A stretch of DNA of 64,000 nt from Alteromonas aquimaris. GTDB taxonomy: Bacteria > Pseudomonadota > Gammaproteobacteria > Enterobacterales > Alteromonadaceae. The notes under the pieces are model-generated. The model was given only the letters and a program-made list of their open reading frames with translations, was not told the DNA's origin and ran no database searches. Positions 7,806 to 17,318 of the stretch are shown here, piece after piece (position 1 is the first letter of the stretch; every line of letters begins with the position of its first letter). The translations under genes were made by a program, and so were the position numbers. The stretch spans positions 468,790 through 532,789 of the forward strand of contig NZ_JAPFRD010000011.1 in the NCBI RefSeq assembly GCF_026183695.1. Direction: 5' to 3'.

Positions 7806-9350
7806 ATGTTTGTACCCAGCATGTTGTTAAAACAACTTTATACCCACGGAAGTTTGTGTCGCACTTCTCAGGGCGTACGGTTTATGCTCAAAAACCGACT
7901 AAAAGATGCAACGATCCAATCATTGAACTGGATAGCACTGGATGGCAAGCGAATAGATGAAGATAAAATCTATTTAGAGATTTCTCCTGAGGAAATACTC
8001 AGTTTTACCGAATTCAATCAAAAAGGTGAAGTCAGCTTCGATTTAAAACAAGTGCTAACGGTTCATTTGCATTTAGATGAGTCAGTCAGTCCGGAAAAGC
8101 GTAAAGTGGGTATCTCGTTTAAAGCCTCACCCTTCGGCAAGTTGAAGTTTGAAGTGGAAGACAATGTGTCAGAGGAAACCTCAGATAAAACGCAAATTCC
8201 ACGAGATAATCATGACGATTACGAAGAAGGCATCATTGGTAAGCGTCAACGATACTTTGAAAATTTTACCAAAGGCAAAGTAAACCATGTGGGGAAATAT
8301 TCTATTGATCCCCAACAGCTTAAAGGCAATATCGAACATTTCATCGGTGTGGCGCAGGTACCAATGGGCATTGCCGGGCCGCTGATTATTGATGGAGAAC
8401 ATGCGAAAGGGGAGTTTGTGGTTCCTTTAGCCACCACAGAAGGGACTTTGGTGGCCTCCTACAACAGAGGCATGAAATTACTCAATATGAGTGGGGGAGT
8501 GAAGTCAACAGTGGTGGACGATGCCATGCAACGGGCGCCAGTGTTTGTATTCTCTGATGCAAGAGGGGCTAGAGACTTTGCCAAGTGGGTACAGGACAAC
8601 ATAGCTACCATCCGCGAACATGCAGAAGGTACTTCTTCGGTGGCTAAGTTAACTTATATCGACCACTTTCTTTCCAATAAATTCGCATTTTTGCGTTTTA
8701 ACTACAAAACAGGTGACGCAGCCGGCCAAAACATGGTGGGGCGTGCGACATTTGCGGCGTGCGGCTGGATACTGGATAACTACCAAGGCATTGAAAACTT
8801 TTACCTAGAATCCAATTTTGCCACGGATAAGAAAGCATCACAGATTAACATCATGCGAACCCGTGGTAAGCGGGTTACTGCAGAGGCCACCATTAAACGA
8901 GAGCATCTGTTAAGTGTGATGCGGGTGGACCCCAAACAGATTGATTATCATGGCAGAGTAGCGGGAGTGGGGTCATTTTTATCTGGCGTGAATAACACCG
9001 GTCTGCATTCTCCTAATGGCATCACCGCTATGTTTATCGCCACTGGGCAAGATGTGGCGAACGTATCAGAATCCTCTGCTGGGATACTTTATAGTGAATT
9101 AACCGAAGAAGGAGATTTGTATCTTTCGCTAACTATTCCCTCCCTAATTGTCGCCACGTATGGGGGCGGCACAGGGATAGGTACGCAACGGGAGTGTTTG
9201 GAGCTAATGGATTGCTACGGACGAGACCGGGCGTACAAGTTTGCAGAAATTGTTGGCGCGGTGGCGTTAGCGGGTGAAATATCGTTGGCCTCTGCCATTT
9301 CCTCGTCCGATTGGGTTTCGTCCCACGAACAATACGGTCGTAACCGCTAA
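7806..9350 (+). CDS. hydroxymethylglutaryl-CoA reductase with extra N-terminal domain
   Basis: This is a class I-like HMG-CoA reductase, the NADPH-dependent enzyme making mevalonate from HMG-CoA. Catalytic residues are all visible: Glu212 in TTEGTL, Asp304 in TGDAAGQN, Lys342/343 in ATDKKASQIN, Asp416 in GQDVAN, and the C-terminal His507 in SSHEQYGRNR. The catalytic part begins near residue 140. The first 120 residues form a separate beta-rich domain that I cannot assign and that has no membrane segment. An AAGGA site precedes the ATG by 6-7 nt. The window also encodes MEP-pathway enzymes (ispD, ispF), so this gene does not supply the only isoprenoid route. No other mevalonate genes are adjacent. 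Confidence 0.88.
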   Translation: MFVPSMLLKQLYTHGSLCRTSQGVRFMLKNRLKDATIQSLNWIALDGKRIDEDKIYLEISPEEILSFTEFNQKGEVSFDLKQVLTVHLHLDESVSPEKRKVGISFKASPFGKLKFEVEDNVSEETSDKTQIPRDNHDDYEEGIIGKRQRYFENFTKGKVNHVGKYSIDPQQLKGNIEHFIGVAQVPMGIAGPLIIDGEHAKGEFVVPLATTEGTLVASYNRGMKLLNMSGGVKSTVVDDAMQRAPVFVFSDARGARDFAKWVQDNIATIREHAEGTSSVAKLTYIDHFLSNKFAFLRFNYKTGDAAGQNMVGRATFAACGWILDNYQGIENFYLESNFATDKKASQINIMRTRGKRVTAEATIKREHLLSVMRVDPKQIDYHGRVAGVGSFLSGVNNTGLHSPNGITAMFIATGQDVANVSESSAGILYSELTEEGDLYLSLTIPSLIVATYGGGTGIGTQRECLELMDCYGRDRAYKFAEIVGAVALAGEISLASAISSSDWVSSHEQYGRNR

Positions 9351-9410
9351 GCTATCACTTAAAAGCAGCCCTCGATAGGGTGAGTGCATAGCAGCGAGTA
9401 AAGCAAAAAA

Positions 9411-9438
9411 AAACGGCTTCCATGTGGAAGCCGTTTTT
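9411..9438. terminator. bidirectional rho-independent terminator
   Basis: A perfect 11-bp stem (9411-9421 with 9426-9436) with an ATGT loop. It is preceded by an A-run (from 9405) and followed by a T-run, so it can act on both strands. It separates the convergent HMG-CoA reductase (+) and amidohydrolase (-) genes. Confidence 0.88.
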
Positions 9439-9462
9439 GTCTGCCTATTTTTTTAGCACAGA

Positions 9463-12400
9463 TCAGTGGTGCCAGTGATACTTTTCCGCTTTTGCTTCAA
9501 TTTCCGCTGCGGTGGAGGCGGGCATAAAGGTAGCGTTGTCTTCCTCGAAGAAGAACGCATTACGCTGCTTTTTACTTCCCACTTCATTCATTGTGGCGGC
9601 GTCGTATATCCTGCCATTTAACACCGTGTAGGCTACATATTCACTGCGGCGTAAATCGTTTAAGACATCACCTTCTATCACTACAAGATCAGCCAACTTA
9701 CCTTTCTCGATACTGCCGATGTGCTTATCCATGCCCAAATGACGAGCCCCGTCGATAGTGCCACCACGCAGTGCTTCCCAAGGTGTAAAGCCGCCCTGCT
9801 GCATGATCCAGAGTTCCCAGTGCGCACCTAATCCTTCCCGCTGACCATGCGCGCCAATATGGACACTCACCCCCGCATCCCTTAACGTTTTCGCATATTC
9901 AGCCACCTTAACGTGGTTGTATTGATTGTCGGGGGCGGTGGGGCGTCTGATTGAGCGGGAGTCAATCAAAAACGACGGCACATAACGCAGCAGGCGTTCG
10001 TTTTTCCACACTTGCGTACGATCATACCAGTATTCTTCGCCCATCATGCCACCATAGGCTACGACGAACGTTGGCGTATATCCGTAATTAGTGGCTTGCC
10101 ATAACTGGGTTACATCGCTATATCCTTTAGGAATAGGAATGCTGTGTTCAAGGCCTGTATGTCCATCAACCAACATAGTCATATTTTGTTGATATTTACC
10201 GCCGCCTTCAGGCATTACCATCATGTTCAGATCATTAGCTGCCCATAGCACCTGTTGGCGTTGGTCCCGGCGTGGCTGGTTGTAACTTTTAACCGAAATT
10301 GCACCACTTTCTTTTAACCTGTTAACGTGGAACCAGGCATCATCGTAAGAATTGATAATGGCCTTGTAACCTAAAGCTTCTGCACCATATAAAATGGTGC
10401 CAGTTGAATAGGTACGCGGCGCCACACGTTCACCAGCACGCTGCAATTCAGACGCGGCGAAGATTTCGGTGGTATCGTTACTGGGGTCATGGATCGTGGT
10501 TACTCCGAAGGCGAGATTTGAATACTGTTCCCAGTTTTGTTGTGGAATAATCTCATGACGGCCTTGTGAGCCGTGTGCGTGGGCATCGATCAAGCCTGGG
10601 ATAATGGTCATGCCCTTGGCATCAATGCGCAAAGCTTCGTCCGGTATCGTGACTTCCCCTACACGCCCTACCGCTTCAATACGGTTATCCTTGATAAGCA
10701 CTACACCATTCTCAATAACTTCCTGAGTATCATCGGCATTTCGCATAGTTACCACTTTACCACCGACCAGTGCTTTCGTTCCTGAGGGTTTATCCGCCTT
10801 TACCTTAAACGCGAGATTAAGGCCGTTTTCCTCAGGCTCAGGTAATGTTTCCGCTGCTTCTGGTAAGTATGCAAATGCCTTTGTCAGCTCTCTCTCGTAA
10901 TAAACCGGGCCATGGAACCAGCCGACAGATTTATTATCGGCACTCCATGTTAGATATTCACCCGCGCGGGCGGACAGTTGTTTAACCGGAAAGGCGGAAG
11001 TGGTCGGCCCTATGTCAATCTTTTTGCCGTTATCAATGAATGGTGCCACAAAGGTTTTGAACTGGTTAACAAAAGCGATCCATTTTCCGTCATGTGAAAG
11101 TTTATACTCACTTACTTTGTCTCCCCCATGTAAGTGGACGCGTTTATCATCGCCCTGCAGGTTAACACTGCTAAACTGGGTTTCTGGATAGGGGGTTCCG
11201 CCAACATATTCAGTAAAGTATAGCCGCTTATTATCGCTGGTGAAATGCGGGGACGAGCCGCTATCCAAGACCTTCTTCGCTTTTTTCTCGCTCAGGTTCA
11301 TTACATAGATGCCAGGGTTCACTGAATACTTCGGATCTAACAGGTAACCGCCATCAAATTTTTGGTAGGTCACCCATTTTCCGTCAGGTGAAAAGCTGGG
11401 GTGAGTGTAATGACCAGGCTCAGGGGTGATGACTCGGCTATTTTTACCCGAGGTATCAACAATGCGTACCGAACCCAATGATTGGTCATTCCAACTGACA
11501 TAAATAATCGATTTGCCATCGTTGGAGAAACGTGGGTAATATTCATCGTGTTCGTTTTGGGTAGTTAAACGTCGATGTTTACCCGACTTAATGTCACGAA
11601 CATACAATTTTCCTAGTGCCTGAAAGAGGATCGATTTGCCATCAGGAGATTTTTGCGACCAACGAATCATCTTCACATCGAATGCGTCTGCCGCGACGTC
11701 CACAGGGAAACGTAAGGCATCAGCGTATTGTAACTGGGCATCTACCGAGACGTTAATAGGGGTAACTGTCTTATCCGCAAGGTTTAGGCGGTGAAACTTA
11801 CCACCGGCCCAGTAAACCAGCGCCGAAGAGTCCGGCAGCCAATCAAAGTAGGCGTAATAACCTTCTGAGCCAAAACCTTCCTGCATGTCGCGTTCTAGTT
11901 CCAGGGTTAGGGGATTTTCTACACCGGTTTCTACATTTTTGACAAATAATGCTGTTTTATCTTTTACGCGACGTATAAATGCCACGTATTTCCCATCAGG
12001 AGAAGGGGTCGGTACGACTGCCCCGCCGGTGCCGGAAATATAACGGCTTTCTTTGCCGGTTTCTCGGTCAAAGCGGGTGATCGCGAAAATACCTTCCAGC
12101 GCATTACGATTATATTCAAATGCACTGCCCGCCACTGTATTCTGGGTATAGTAGATGTAACGGCCATCAGCGGAAAACGCAGGATCAGCGATATTGTTTT
12201 GTTCACTTTTACCGTTTACCCGCTCCTTAATAGGTAAGCCGTCGCCACCATCTTTGTGATACAACCAAATCTCGCCAGCCGGGATACTACGGCTGGACAT
12301 AATTCCTTTGGTCGCGACTAAATAGTTGCCATCCGGCGACCACTTGGGTGAGTGAACGAGGTTTTTATCTGAGGTGCTCACTTGTTTTAAGTTTTTACCA

Positions 12401-12792
12401 TCACTGTCCATTACCCAGATATTGGAAATTCCATCGCGGTCGGAAATAAAAGCAATCTGCTTACCATCAGGTGATATTGCTGGATGGATGTTCCAGGCAA
12501 AATCCTGGGTCAACGCGGTGGCTTTGCCACCAGATAGAGGCACTTTGTAGAGATCGCCAAGCATGTCAAATACCATGTATTGGCCATCAGGCGACACATC
12601 CAGACTTGACCAAGTGGTTTCATCGGTAGAAATTGAAATATCGTTTAATGCAAAAGGAGGCTCTAATACGTTCCACTTTTCTTCTTTTTTTGCTTTTTTT
12701 TCCTCTGCGTTCTCAGCAGCATGGAGAGAGAATGTGGTTGAGCAAAGGCTAAGCGCTAATGCACTTAGCCATAATTTGGGTTGCTTTATCAT
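9463..12792 (-). CDS. exported beta-propeller/amidohydrolase fusion protein
   Basis: A very large exported protein (1109 residues from the chosen start). A signal peptide ends at SLHAA, followed by a charged linker. Next is a long region of PD40/TolB-like propeller repeats, recognisable from repeated SPDGK/SPDGKY units. The C-terminal 430 residues are an amidohydrolase with the metal-binding HxH motif in GLIDAHAHG and a late GHI/DLVVIEGD segment typical of the superfamily. I chose ATG 12792 over the frame start at 12849 because the signal peptide begins there. Relatives are annotated as periplasmic amidohydrolases or peptidases; the substrate is unknown. The preceding 57 nt carry no useful ribosome site for the longer form. 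Confidence 0.85.
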   Translation of the reverse strand: MIKQPKLWLSALALSLCSTTFSLHAAENAEEKKAKKEEKWNVLEPPFALNDISISTDETTWSSLDVSPDGQYMVFDMLGDLYKVPLSGGKATALTQDFAWNIHPAISPDGKQIAFISDRDGISNIWVMDSDGKNLKQVSTSDKNLVHSPKWSPDGNYLVATKGIMSSRSIPAGEIWLYHKDGGDGLPIKERVNGKSEQNNIADPAFSADGRYIYYTQNTVAGSAFEYNRNALEGIFAITRFDRETGKESRYISGTGGAVVPTPSPDGKYVAFIRRVKDKTALFVKNVETGVENPLTLELERDMQEGFGSEGYYAYFDWLPDSSALVYWAGGKFHRLNLADKTVTPINVSVDAQLQYADALRFPVDVAADAFDVKMIRWSQKSPDGKSILFQALGKLYVRDIKSGKHRRLTTQNEHDEYYPRFSNDGKSIIYVSWNDQSLGSVRIVDTSGKNSRVITPEPGHYTHPSFSPDGKWVTYQKFDGGYLLDPKYSVNPGIYVMNLSEKKAKKVLDSGSSPHFTSDNKRLYFTEYVGGTPYPETQFSSVNLQGDDKRVHLHGGDKVSEYKLSHDGKWIAFVNQFKTFVAPFIDNGKKIDIGPTTSAFPVKQLSARAGEYLTWSADNKSVGWFHGPVYYERELTKAFAYLPEAAETLPEPEENGLNLAFKVKADKPSGTKALVGGKVVTMRNADDTQEVIENGVVLIKDNRIEAVGRVGEVTIPDEALRIDAKGMTIIPGLIDAHAHGSQGRHEIIPQQNWEQYSNLAFGVTTIHDPSNDTTEIFAASELQRAGERVAPRTYSTGTILYGAEALGYKAIINSYDDAWFHVNRLKESGAISVKSYNQPRRDQRQQVLWAANDLNMMVMPEGGGKYQQNMTMLVDGHTGLEHSIPIPKGYSDVTQLWQATNYGYTPTFVVAYGGMMGEEYWYDRTQVWKNERLLRYVPSFLIDSRSIRRPTAPDNQYNHVKVAEYAKTLRDAGVSVHIGAHGQREGLGAHWELWIMQQGGFTPWEALRGGTIDGARHLGMDKHIGSIEKGKLADLVVIEGDVLNDLRRSEYVAYTVLNGRIYDAATMNEVGSKKQRNAFFFEEDNATFMPASTAAEIEAKAEKYHWHH

Positions 12793-12936
12793 TATAGTAT
12801 TCCAGCTAAGCGTGAAAAATCCGCCCATAAAGTACATTTGTTTAGGCAAACTTGCAAAGTGGATGAGAGTTGCTTGAGATTAGCAGTTGTTCTACAGCGT
12901 CAAACTACATGATTGACCTTGACCCATTCGCGTAAT

Positions 12937-12954
12937 GGCTGGCGTATGCCAGCC
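12937..12954. other. perfect 7-bp hairpin between two minus-strand genes
   Basis: GGCTGGC-GTAT-GCCAGCC lies 50 nt downstream of the response-regulator gene. No U-tract follows on either strand. It may stabilise mRNA ends or act as a weak terminator. Confidence 0.35.
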
Positions 12955-13006
12955 GAAATAGCTTGACCGCTACTGTAGTTTTAATAGACAAGGATAGTGA
13001 GCGTCG

Positions 13007-14581
13007 TTATTTTTCTGATGTATCCGCACGCTCGGTGGGATTATCCGGAAACTTTCGTCTAACCTCTAAAAAGGAAGGTAAATCTGCTAATAAAATATCA
13101 ACTAGTTCTGGCTCAAAGCGTTTGCCCTTTTCCTGTTTAAAATACTCAACGATTTCCTCCTCGGTCCATGGGCCTTTGTAGCACCGCTTACTCCCTAACG
13201 CATCGAAAACATCCGCGACCGCAGTAATGCGCCCGGCAACATGAATATCGTTACCGCAAAGCTGCCGCGGGTAGCCATTCCCATCCCAATGCTCATGATG
13301 TTCATGAGAGATATGGGCACCCAATTGTAAAATTGGATTTTCGGACTTCTTCAGCATTTCGTAACCAATAAAGGGGTGGGTCTGCATGATTTTTTGCTCA
13401 TCGACATCGTGTTTCCCGGGTTTGTTTAAAATGTGGTCAGGTATGCCTACTTTTCCCACATCATGCAGCGGCGAAGCGAGCTTTATCAGCTCGGCATCTG
13501 CTTCTGAGAGCCCGTATTTTTTGGCCAGCAGATAACTGATTTCTGCTACCCTTTTAACATGCGATCCGGTTTCTTTGGAGCGCATTTCAACCGCTTCACC
13601 GATTACATAAGACAGCTCTTTCTGCGACTCTTTAATCACTTCGCGTAATTTGAGATTTTCGTGAGCGACCGCGATATTGTGGGTAAATACGCCTAACAGA
13701 TGATGTTGAACTGCCTCAAGTCGAGCCTCGTTCTCTACGTAAAGAACGCTTTCAGTGCCTCGTTTGGTGGTAAAGTACCCTACAAAGTAATCTTCTTTTT
13801 CTATATTTTTCTTCGCTTCAAGTGCTTCGGCAATGCGTTTATCAACGATTTCGTTCAATGTTGACGGATTAACCGCCAAATGCAGTGTAGCCCCTTGATT
13901 CGCAGCAAGTATTTTGAGGTCAGAGTGTGACTGGTTAGGTTCCTTCACTACCGCACAGCAGACAATTTGGCTGGATTCGATATTCAAAATAACCGAGATT
14001 TGGTCAAGTATAGTGGACGCGAATTCATTGAGTGTATCGCACTCGATAAATTGCGAGGTAGCATCGATGATTTTTTCCAACCCGCGTCGATGTCGTTCAA
14101 TGATGCGGATATCACGATAACTTCGCAAAGTAGCGTATAAAGATGTTTTTAGTCGTAACGCAGTCAGTTCGGTTTTATTCTTGTAATCATTAATATCATA
14201 GTCGCGAATGACGCTCTCTTCCGGCGCTTCCCCGGGTTGGCCTGTGCGTAAGATGAGTCGAATAGTGTGGTTTTTTAACTCATCGCGCACCCACTGAACG
14301 AGCTCTAATCCAGCGTGAGATGATTCCATCACCACATCTATAATGGCAACCGCGATATCGTGCTCGGTATCGTCCGCAAGAATCGCTTTGGCCTCTTTGG
14401 CGGAAGACGCGAATTCGAGCCGGATACCATGGCCATCAAACACCATATCGTTCATCACCAAGCTGGTAACCTGATGCACTTCCTGTTCATCATCGACCAC
14501 CAAAATCCGCCACTTTGCTTGTTGAGGTAATACATTTTCGGTAAGTTCATCACTGGCAAAGACCAGCTCATCGTCATCCAT
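13007..14581 (-). CDS. response regulator with DUF3369 and HD-GYP domains
   Basis: A cytoplasmic two-component output protein, predicted cyclic-di-GMP phosphodiesterase. The N-terminal receiver domain (about 24-150) has the acidic pair in LVVDDEQ and the phospho-acceptor Asp82 (IIDVVM). A GAF-like DUF3369 region follows (about 170-315). The C-terminal HD-GYP domain (about 325-500) keeps HDVGK (373-377) and HHEHWDGNGYP (428-438), the residues needed for metal binding and catalysis. The partner histidine kinase is not adjacent. It stands alone, divergent from the transposase gene. Confidence 0.93.
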   Translation of the reverse strand: MDDDELVFASDELTENVLPQQAKWRILVVDDEQEVHQVTSLVMNDMVFDGHGIRLEFASSAKEAKAILADDTEHDIAVAIIDVVMESSHAGLELVQWVRDELKNHTIRLILRTGQPGEAPEESVIRDYDINDYKNKTELTALRLKTSLYATLRSYRDIRIIERHRRGLEKIIDATSQFIECDTLNEFASTILDQISVILNIESSQIVCCAVVKEPNQSHSDLKILAANQGATLHLAVNPSTLNEIVDKRIAEALEAKKNIEKEDYFVGYFTTKRGTESVLYVENEARLEAVQHHLLGVFTHNIAVAHENLKLREVIKESQKELSYVIGEAVEMRSKETGSHVKRVAEISYLLAKKYGLSEADAELIKLASPLHDVGKVGIPDHILNKPGKHDVDEQKIMQTHPFIGYEMLKKSENPILQLGAHISHEHHEHWDGNGYPRQLCGNDIHVAGRITAVADVFDALGSKRCYKGPWTEEEIVEYFKQEKGKRFEPELVDILLADLPSFLEVRRKFPDNPTERADTSEK

Positions 14582-14890
14582 TTACGCTACCTATTTGAGT
14601 TAGTAATCCTGAATATAGAAAACAATTCGGATTATTGCTGCTAAAAATTTTGATACGCCAAGATATCCGTAATTCGGTGCAATGCCGAGTTAAATTAAAT
14701 TAAGTGAGGTGATTTAGAAATGTGCCTGTCTGAATTCCAAAATTCCATTTCAATTCCGACACGCGTGGAAGAAACGATGTATTCGCGTTAGCTTTGTGCA
14801 GGACAGTCACATACTAATCCAACGTCCAGTTGGATTTTGAGCTGGTTTAGCCACAATTGAATCACGTTTTCTTTAGCTGCAACTGACGCC
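14582..14890. other. intergenic region upstream of the transposase, with a perfect palindrome
   Basis: This 309-nt stretch separates the divergent response regulator and transposase genes. Its one clear feature is AATCCAAC-GTCCA-GTTGGATT at 14816-14836, a perfect 8-bp hairpin 55 nt before the transposase start. HUH transposases recognise such hairpins at element ends, so it may be the left-end structure (inference). No promoter was assigned. Confidence 0.45.
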
Positions 14891-15841
14891 ATGCCTAGAC
14901 CTAGAAAAAGCCTGATCAATCTTTCCGATACCCCTTACTATCATTGCGTATCTCGTTGCGTGCGTAGGGCATTTTTGTGTGGGAAAGACAAGCTAACGGG
15001 AAAAAATTATGAATATCGCCGTCAGTGGGTAGAGGATAGGTTGATGTTTTTAGCTGACGTATTTTGCGTAGATGTATGTGCTTACGCAGTGATGAGTAAT
15101 CATACTCATGTAGTCTTGCGGATCAATAAGCAAAAGGCTGAGTCGCTATCAGTGAAAGACATCATTAGGCGATGGCATCGATTATTTAACGGGATGCTGT
15201 TAGCCCAGCGCTATATTGACGCAGATGAATGCGTAGCGATGTCTGAGGCAGAAATTAACACCGTAAACAAGCTCGCGGAAGTGTATCGTCATCGACTTTA
15301 CAATATCAGTTGGTTCATGCGGCTCCTTAATGAGTATATTGCCAGACAAGCCAACAAAGAAGATAGTTGTAGCGGTCACTTTTGGGAAGGGAGGTTTAAA
15401 TCTCAGGCGCTCATGGACGAAGCATCCTTAGCCGCATGTATGGCATATGTAGATTTAAACCCAGTGCGAGCCAAACTGGCGAAAACCCCCGAGGAGTCAG
15501 CCCACACCAGTATTCAAAAAAGGATAAACGCAGCTACATCTAATCGTCAGCCTCACCTGTTACTCCCTTTTACCGGTAATCTTCAGCACAACATGCCTGA
15601 TGGCCTGCCATTTTGTATCCAGGACTACTTAGCGCTAGTAGATGTTACGGGGCGTCATTTCAATCCTGCAAAACGTGGCAAGATTGACGCATCAGCCTCA
15701 CCAATTTTAGAGCGTGTTGGGCTTGAAGAGATGGATTGGACTCTAATGGTGTCTAGCATTGAGAGCGAATTTAAGTCAGTAGTGAGTGTTGAAAACTTGA
15801 CCCGCCAATGCGACAGAAATAAAGGCTATAATAGCACTTAA
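14891..15841 (+). CDS. Y1/HUH transposase of the REP-associated (RAYT) type
   Basis: A single-strand DNA transposase-like protein of the IS200/IS605 Y1 superfamily. The N-terminus HCVSRCVRRAFLCG is the usual opening of this group. The HUH-type motif is His71-Thr-His73 in MSNHTHVVL, and the likely catalytic tyrosine is Tyr149 in NEYIARQANK, followed by HFWEGRFKSQAL. At 316 residues it is longer than IS200 TnpA and typical of the RAYT-like single-copy proteins in Alteromonadales. No TnpB, target-site duplication or second copy is visible. It marks the left end of an accessory island. Association with the palindromic repeats elsewhere in the window is possible but unproven. Confidence 0.88.
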   Translation: MPRPRKSLINLSDTPYYHCVSRCVRRAFLCGKDKLTGKNYEYRRQWVEDRLMFLADVFCVDVCAYAVMSNHTHVVLRINKQKAESLSVKDIIRRWHRLFNGMLLAQRYIDADECVAMSEAEINTVNKLAEVYRHRLYNISWFMRLLNEYIARQANKEDSCSGHFWEGRFKSQALMDEASLAACMAYVDLNPVRAKLAKTPEESAHTSIQKRINAATSNRQPHLLLPFTGNLQHNMPDGLPFCIQDYLALVDVTGRHFNPAKRGKIDASASPILERVGLEEMDWTLMVSSIESEFKSVVSVENLTRQCDRNKGYNST

Positions 15842-16067
15842 CCGCGTTAGGTTTTCCTTCGCGTTCTGCATGCAACCTCTCGTGACCAGTTAACCACGTT
15901 CATATGAACATGGGGTAAACCTGTGTTTATTTTGAGCACTCCAATGCCAACTCTGCTATCCAAACCGATTTGAGACACCCGTTAAGCAAACCCTAACGAA
16001 AAACGCTAAGGAAAAAGCCTGCAGTTTCCCTGATTTAAATTCTCCTGAGAAACCGATAAGTTGCATG

Positions 16068-16505
16068 TTAGGCGAGTGACTGTCCATGTTTATTCGTGTT
16101 TATTGCCGAAAACAGAAACGAAATGGGGTAACTTTTGAGTAGATGATATTGGTGCTCTAGATTACTCAGTAGTTCGCTAAAATATGGTTTTTGCTTCAGC
16201 GTTTCGTATAGTTCGTTTTTTTTCGTTTCAGTTAAATTCGTATAACTGCCCAAATATTGAAGTGGGGCCACTTTATCTCCTTCACAGCATTTGTGTGCCG
16301 TTTCGATAAAATCCACAATATATTTCGTGGCGTTTCTATCCCCAATGCGTCTGTATAGGGCTGACATCCATATCAGGCATGGAAGTTTATCGTTGACAAA
16401 TGACGTTTCCATCATCCCTTTGATTTGTAGAAAAGGAGGTATAAACTTTTTGCCTACTTTTTTAGGGTCTTTTAACACCTTTCCTTGGTGGTTGCTTTTT
16501 CTCAT
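16068..16505 (-). CDS. hypothetical protein downstream of the DUF3800 gene, possibly truncated
   Basis: A 145-residue, basic, soluble protein. The N-terminal block (VGKKFIPPFLQ, then a segment ending NDKLPCLIWMSAL) resembles from memory the start of much longer uncharacterised proteins, so this may be a shortened copy. It starts 15 nt after the DUF3800 stop in the same orientation, implying one transcript. No good ribosome site is visible. I cannot name a function. The pairing with DUF3800, a family often found near mobile or defence genes, is the main clue. Confidence 0.55.
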   Translation of the reverse strand: MRKSNHQGKVLKDPKKVGKKFIPPFLQIKGMMETSFVNDKLPCLIWMSALYRRIGDRNATKYIVDFIETAHKCCEGDKVAPLQYLGSYTNLTETKKNELYETLKQKPYFSELLSNLEHQYHLLKSYPISFLFSAINTNKHGQSLA

Positions 16506-16520
16506 TTTACTTTGTCAATC

Positions 16521-17318
16521 TCACACTATTGTCTTTGTTGGAAGTGGGTATTTTAAATCAACGTCTTTAGTCTGGATTTCTCTTACTTCTCTGCGGGTGT
16601 CATGAAAATACCAGATATTGAATTTTCGTTCGTGCTTCCAAGTATCGTGCTTTAGAGATTTCCAGCCTAAATACGAAGCTATGTGAGCTGCCATGTCCTT
16701 TTTTCTATCTGAGGTGACCTTACCCTGAAATGCACTCATCACCGCTCCTAATAAAAAATCCGCAAGTTGTATTTGATGCGAATCCTTCGAATCCTTTGTT
16801 ACTACGGTATGGATTAGAGCATTACCTCCAAGTTGTTGTTTAAGCATATTATTCGCGATTGTGTGAAACGCTTCATCGGCCTTGTTATATCGCGATGGCA
16901 GCGGGTCTACTTCGACCCTAAACTCTGATTGCTGGTTCGGATGCGCATTTTTAACTGCTTTTATCTTTGAAGAGATGAGGGTCGTAAAATGCTTTCGCAT
17001 TGCAAGGTCATAGTCACCATCATGAAAAGACTTATCAACTAAACCTTTCCTTACAATTATACAATGAAAAGCTAACCAAGCATGCCTGAAGAATACATCT
17101 GCTAGCTCTTTATAGAATGCAATATTGTTTTTTTGATGAGCGCGTTGCCATTTGATTTCGTTTGAATACCGATGTTTTTCTCGGAGATCTCTAATTATTC
17201 GAGCAAAGTCGCCTCGGCGCTGGTACTTCATCCACAGTGAACCGAATCCATAGTAAACTTGACCATCTACACCAGATTCATCACATGCTATGTGCCAGAT
17301 TAGCTTTCCTTTGCTCAC
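16521..17318 (-). CDS. DUF3800 domain protein
   Basis: A 265-residue protein with the DUF3800 hallmarks: an N-terminal DESG motif (Asp13-Glu14-Ser15), NEIKW at 53-57, and the C-terminal QLADFLLGAV (184-193) with its conserved aspartate. The family is predicted to have an RNase H-like fold, with scattered acidic residues as a possible nuclease centre, and often sits in mobile or defence contexts. The start is GTG: an AAGGAG site lies 7 nt upstream, while the nearby ATG in another frame stops at once. It is the first gene of a two-gene unit. Confidence 0.82.
   Translation of the reverse strand: MSKGKLIWHIACDESGVDGQVYYGFGSLWMKYQRRGDFARIIRDLREKHRYSNEIKWQRAHQKNNIAFYKELADVFFRHAWLAFHCIIVRKGLVDKSFHDGDYDLAMRKHFTTLISSKIKAVKNAHPNQQSEFRVEVDPLPSRYNKADEAFHTIANNMLKQQLGGNALIHTVVTKDSKDSHQIQLADFLLGAVMSAFQGKVTSDRKKDMAAHIASYLGWKSLKHDTWKHERKFNIWYFHDTRREVREIQTKDVDLKYPLPTKTIV

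Noticed and set aside
7806..9350. Evidence for a full mevalonate pathway
   Set aside because: No other mevalonate gene is near, and MEP genes ispD and ispF are present. The reductase alone does not show a pathway.
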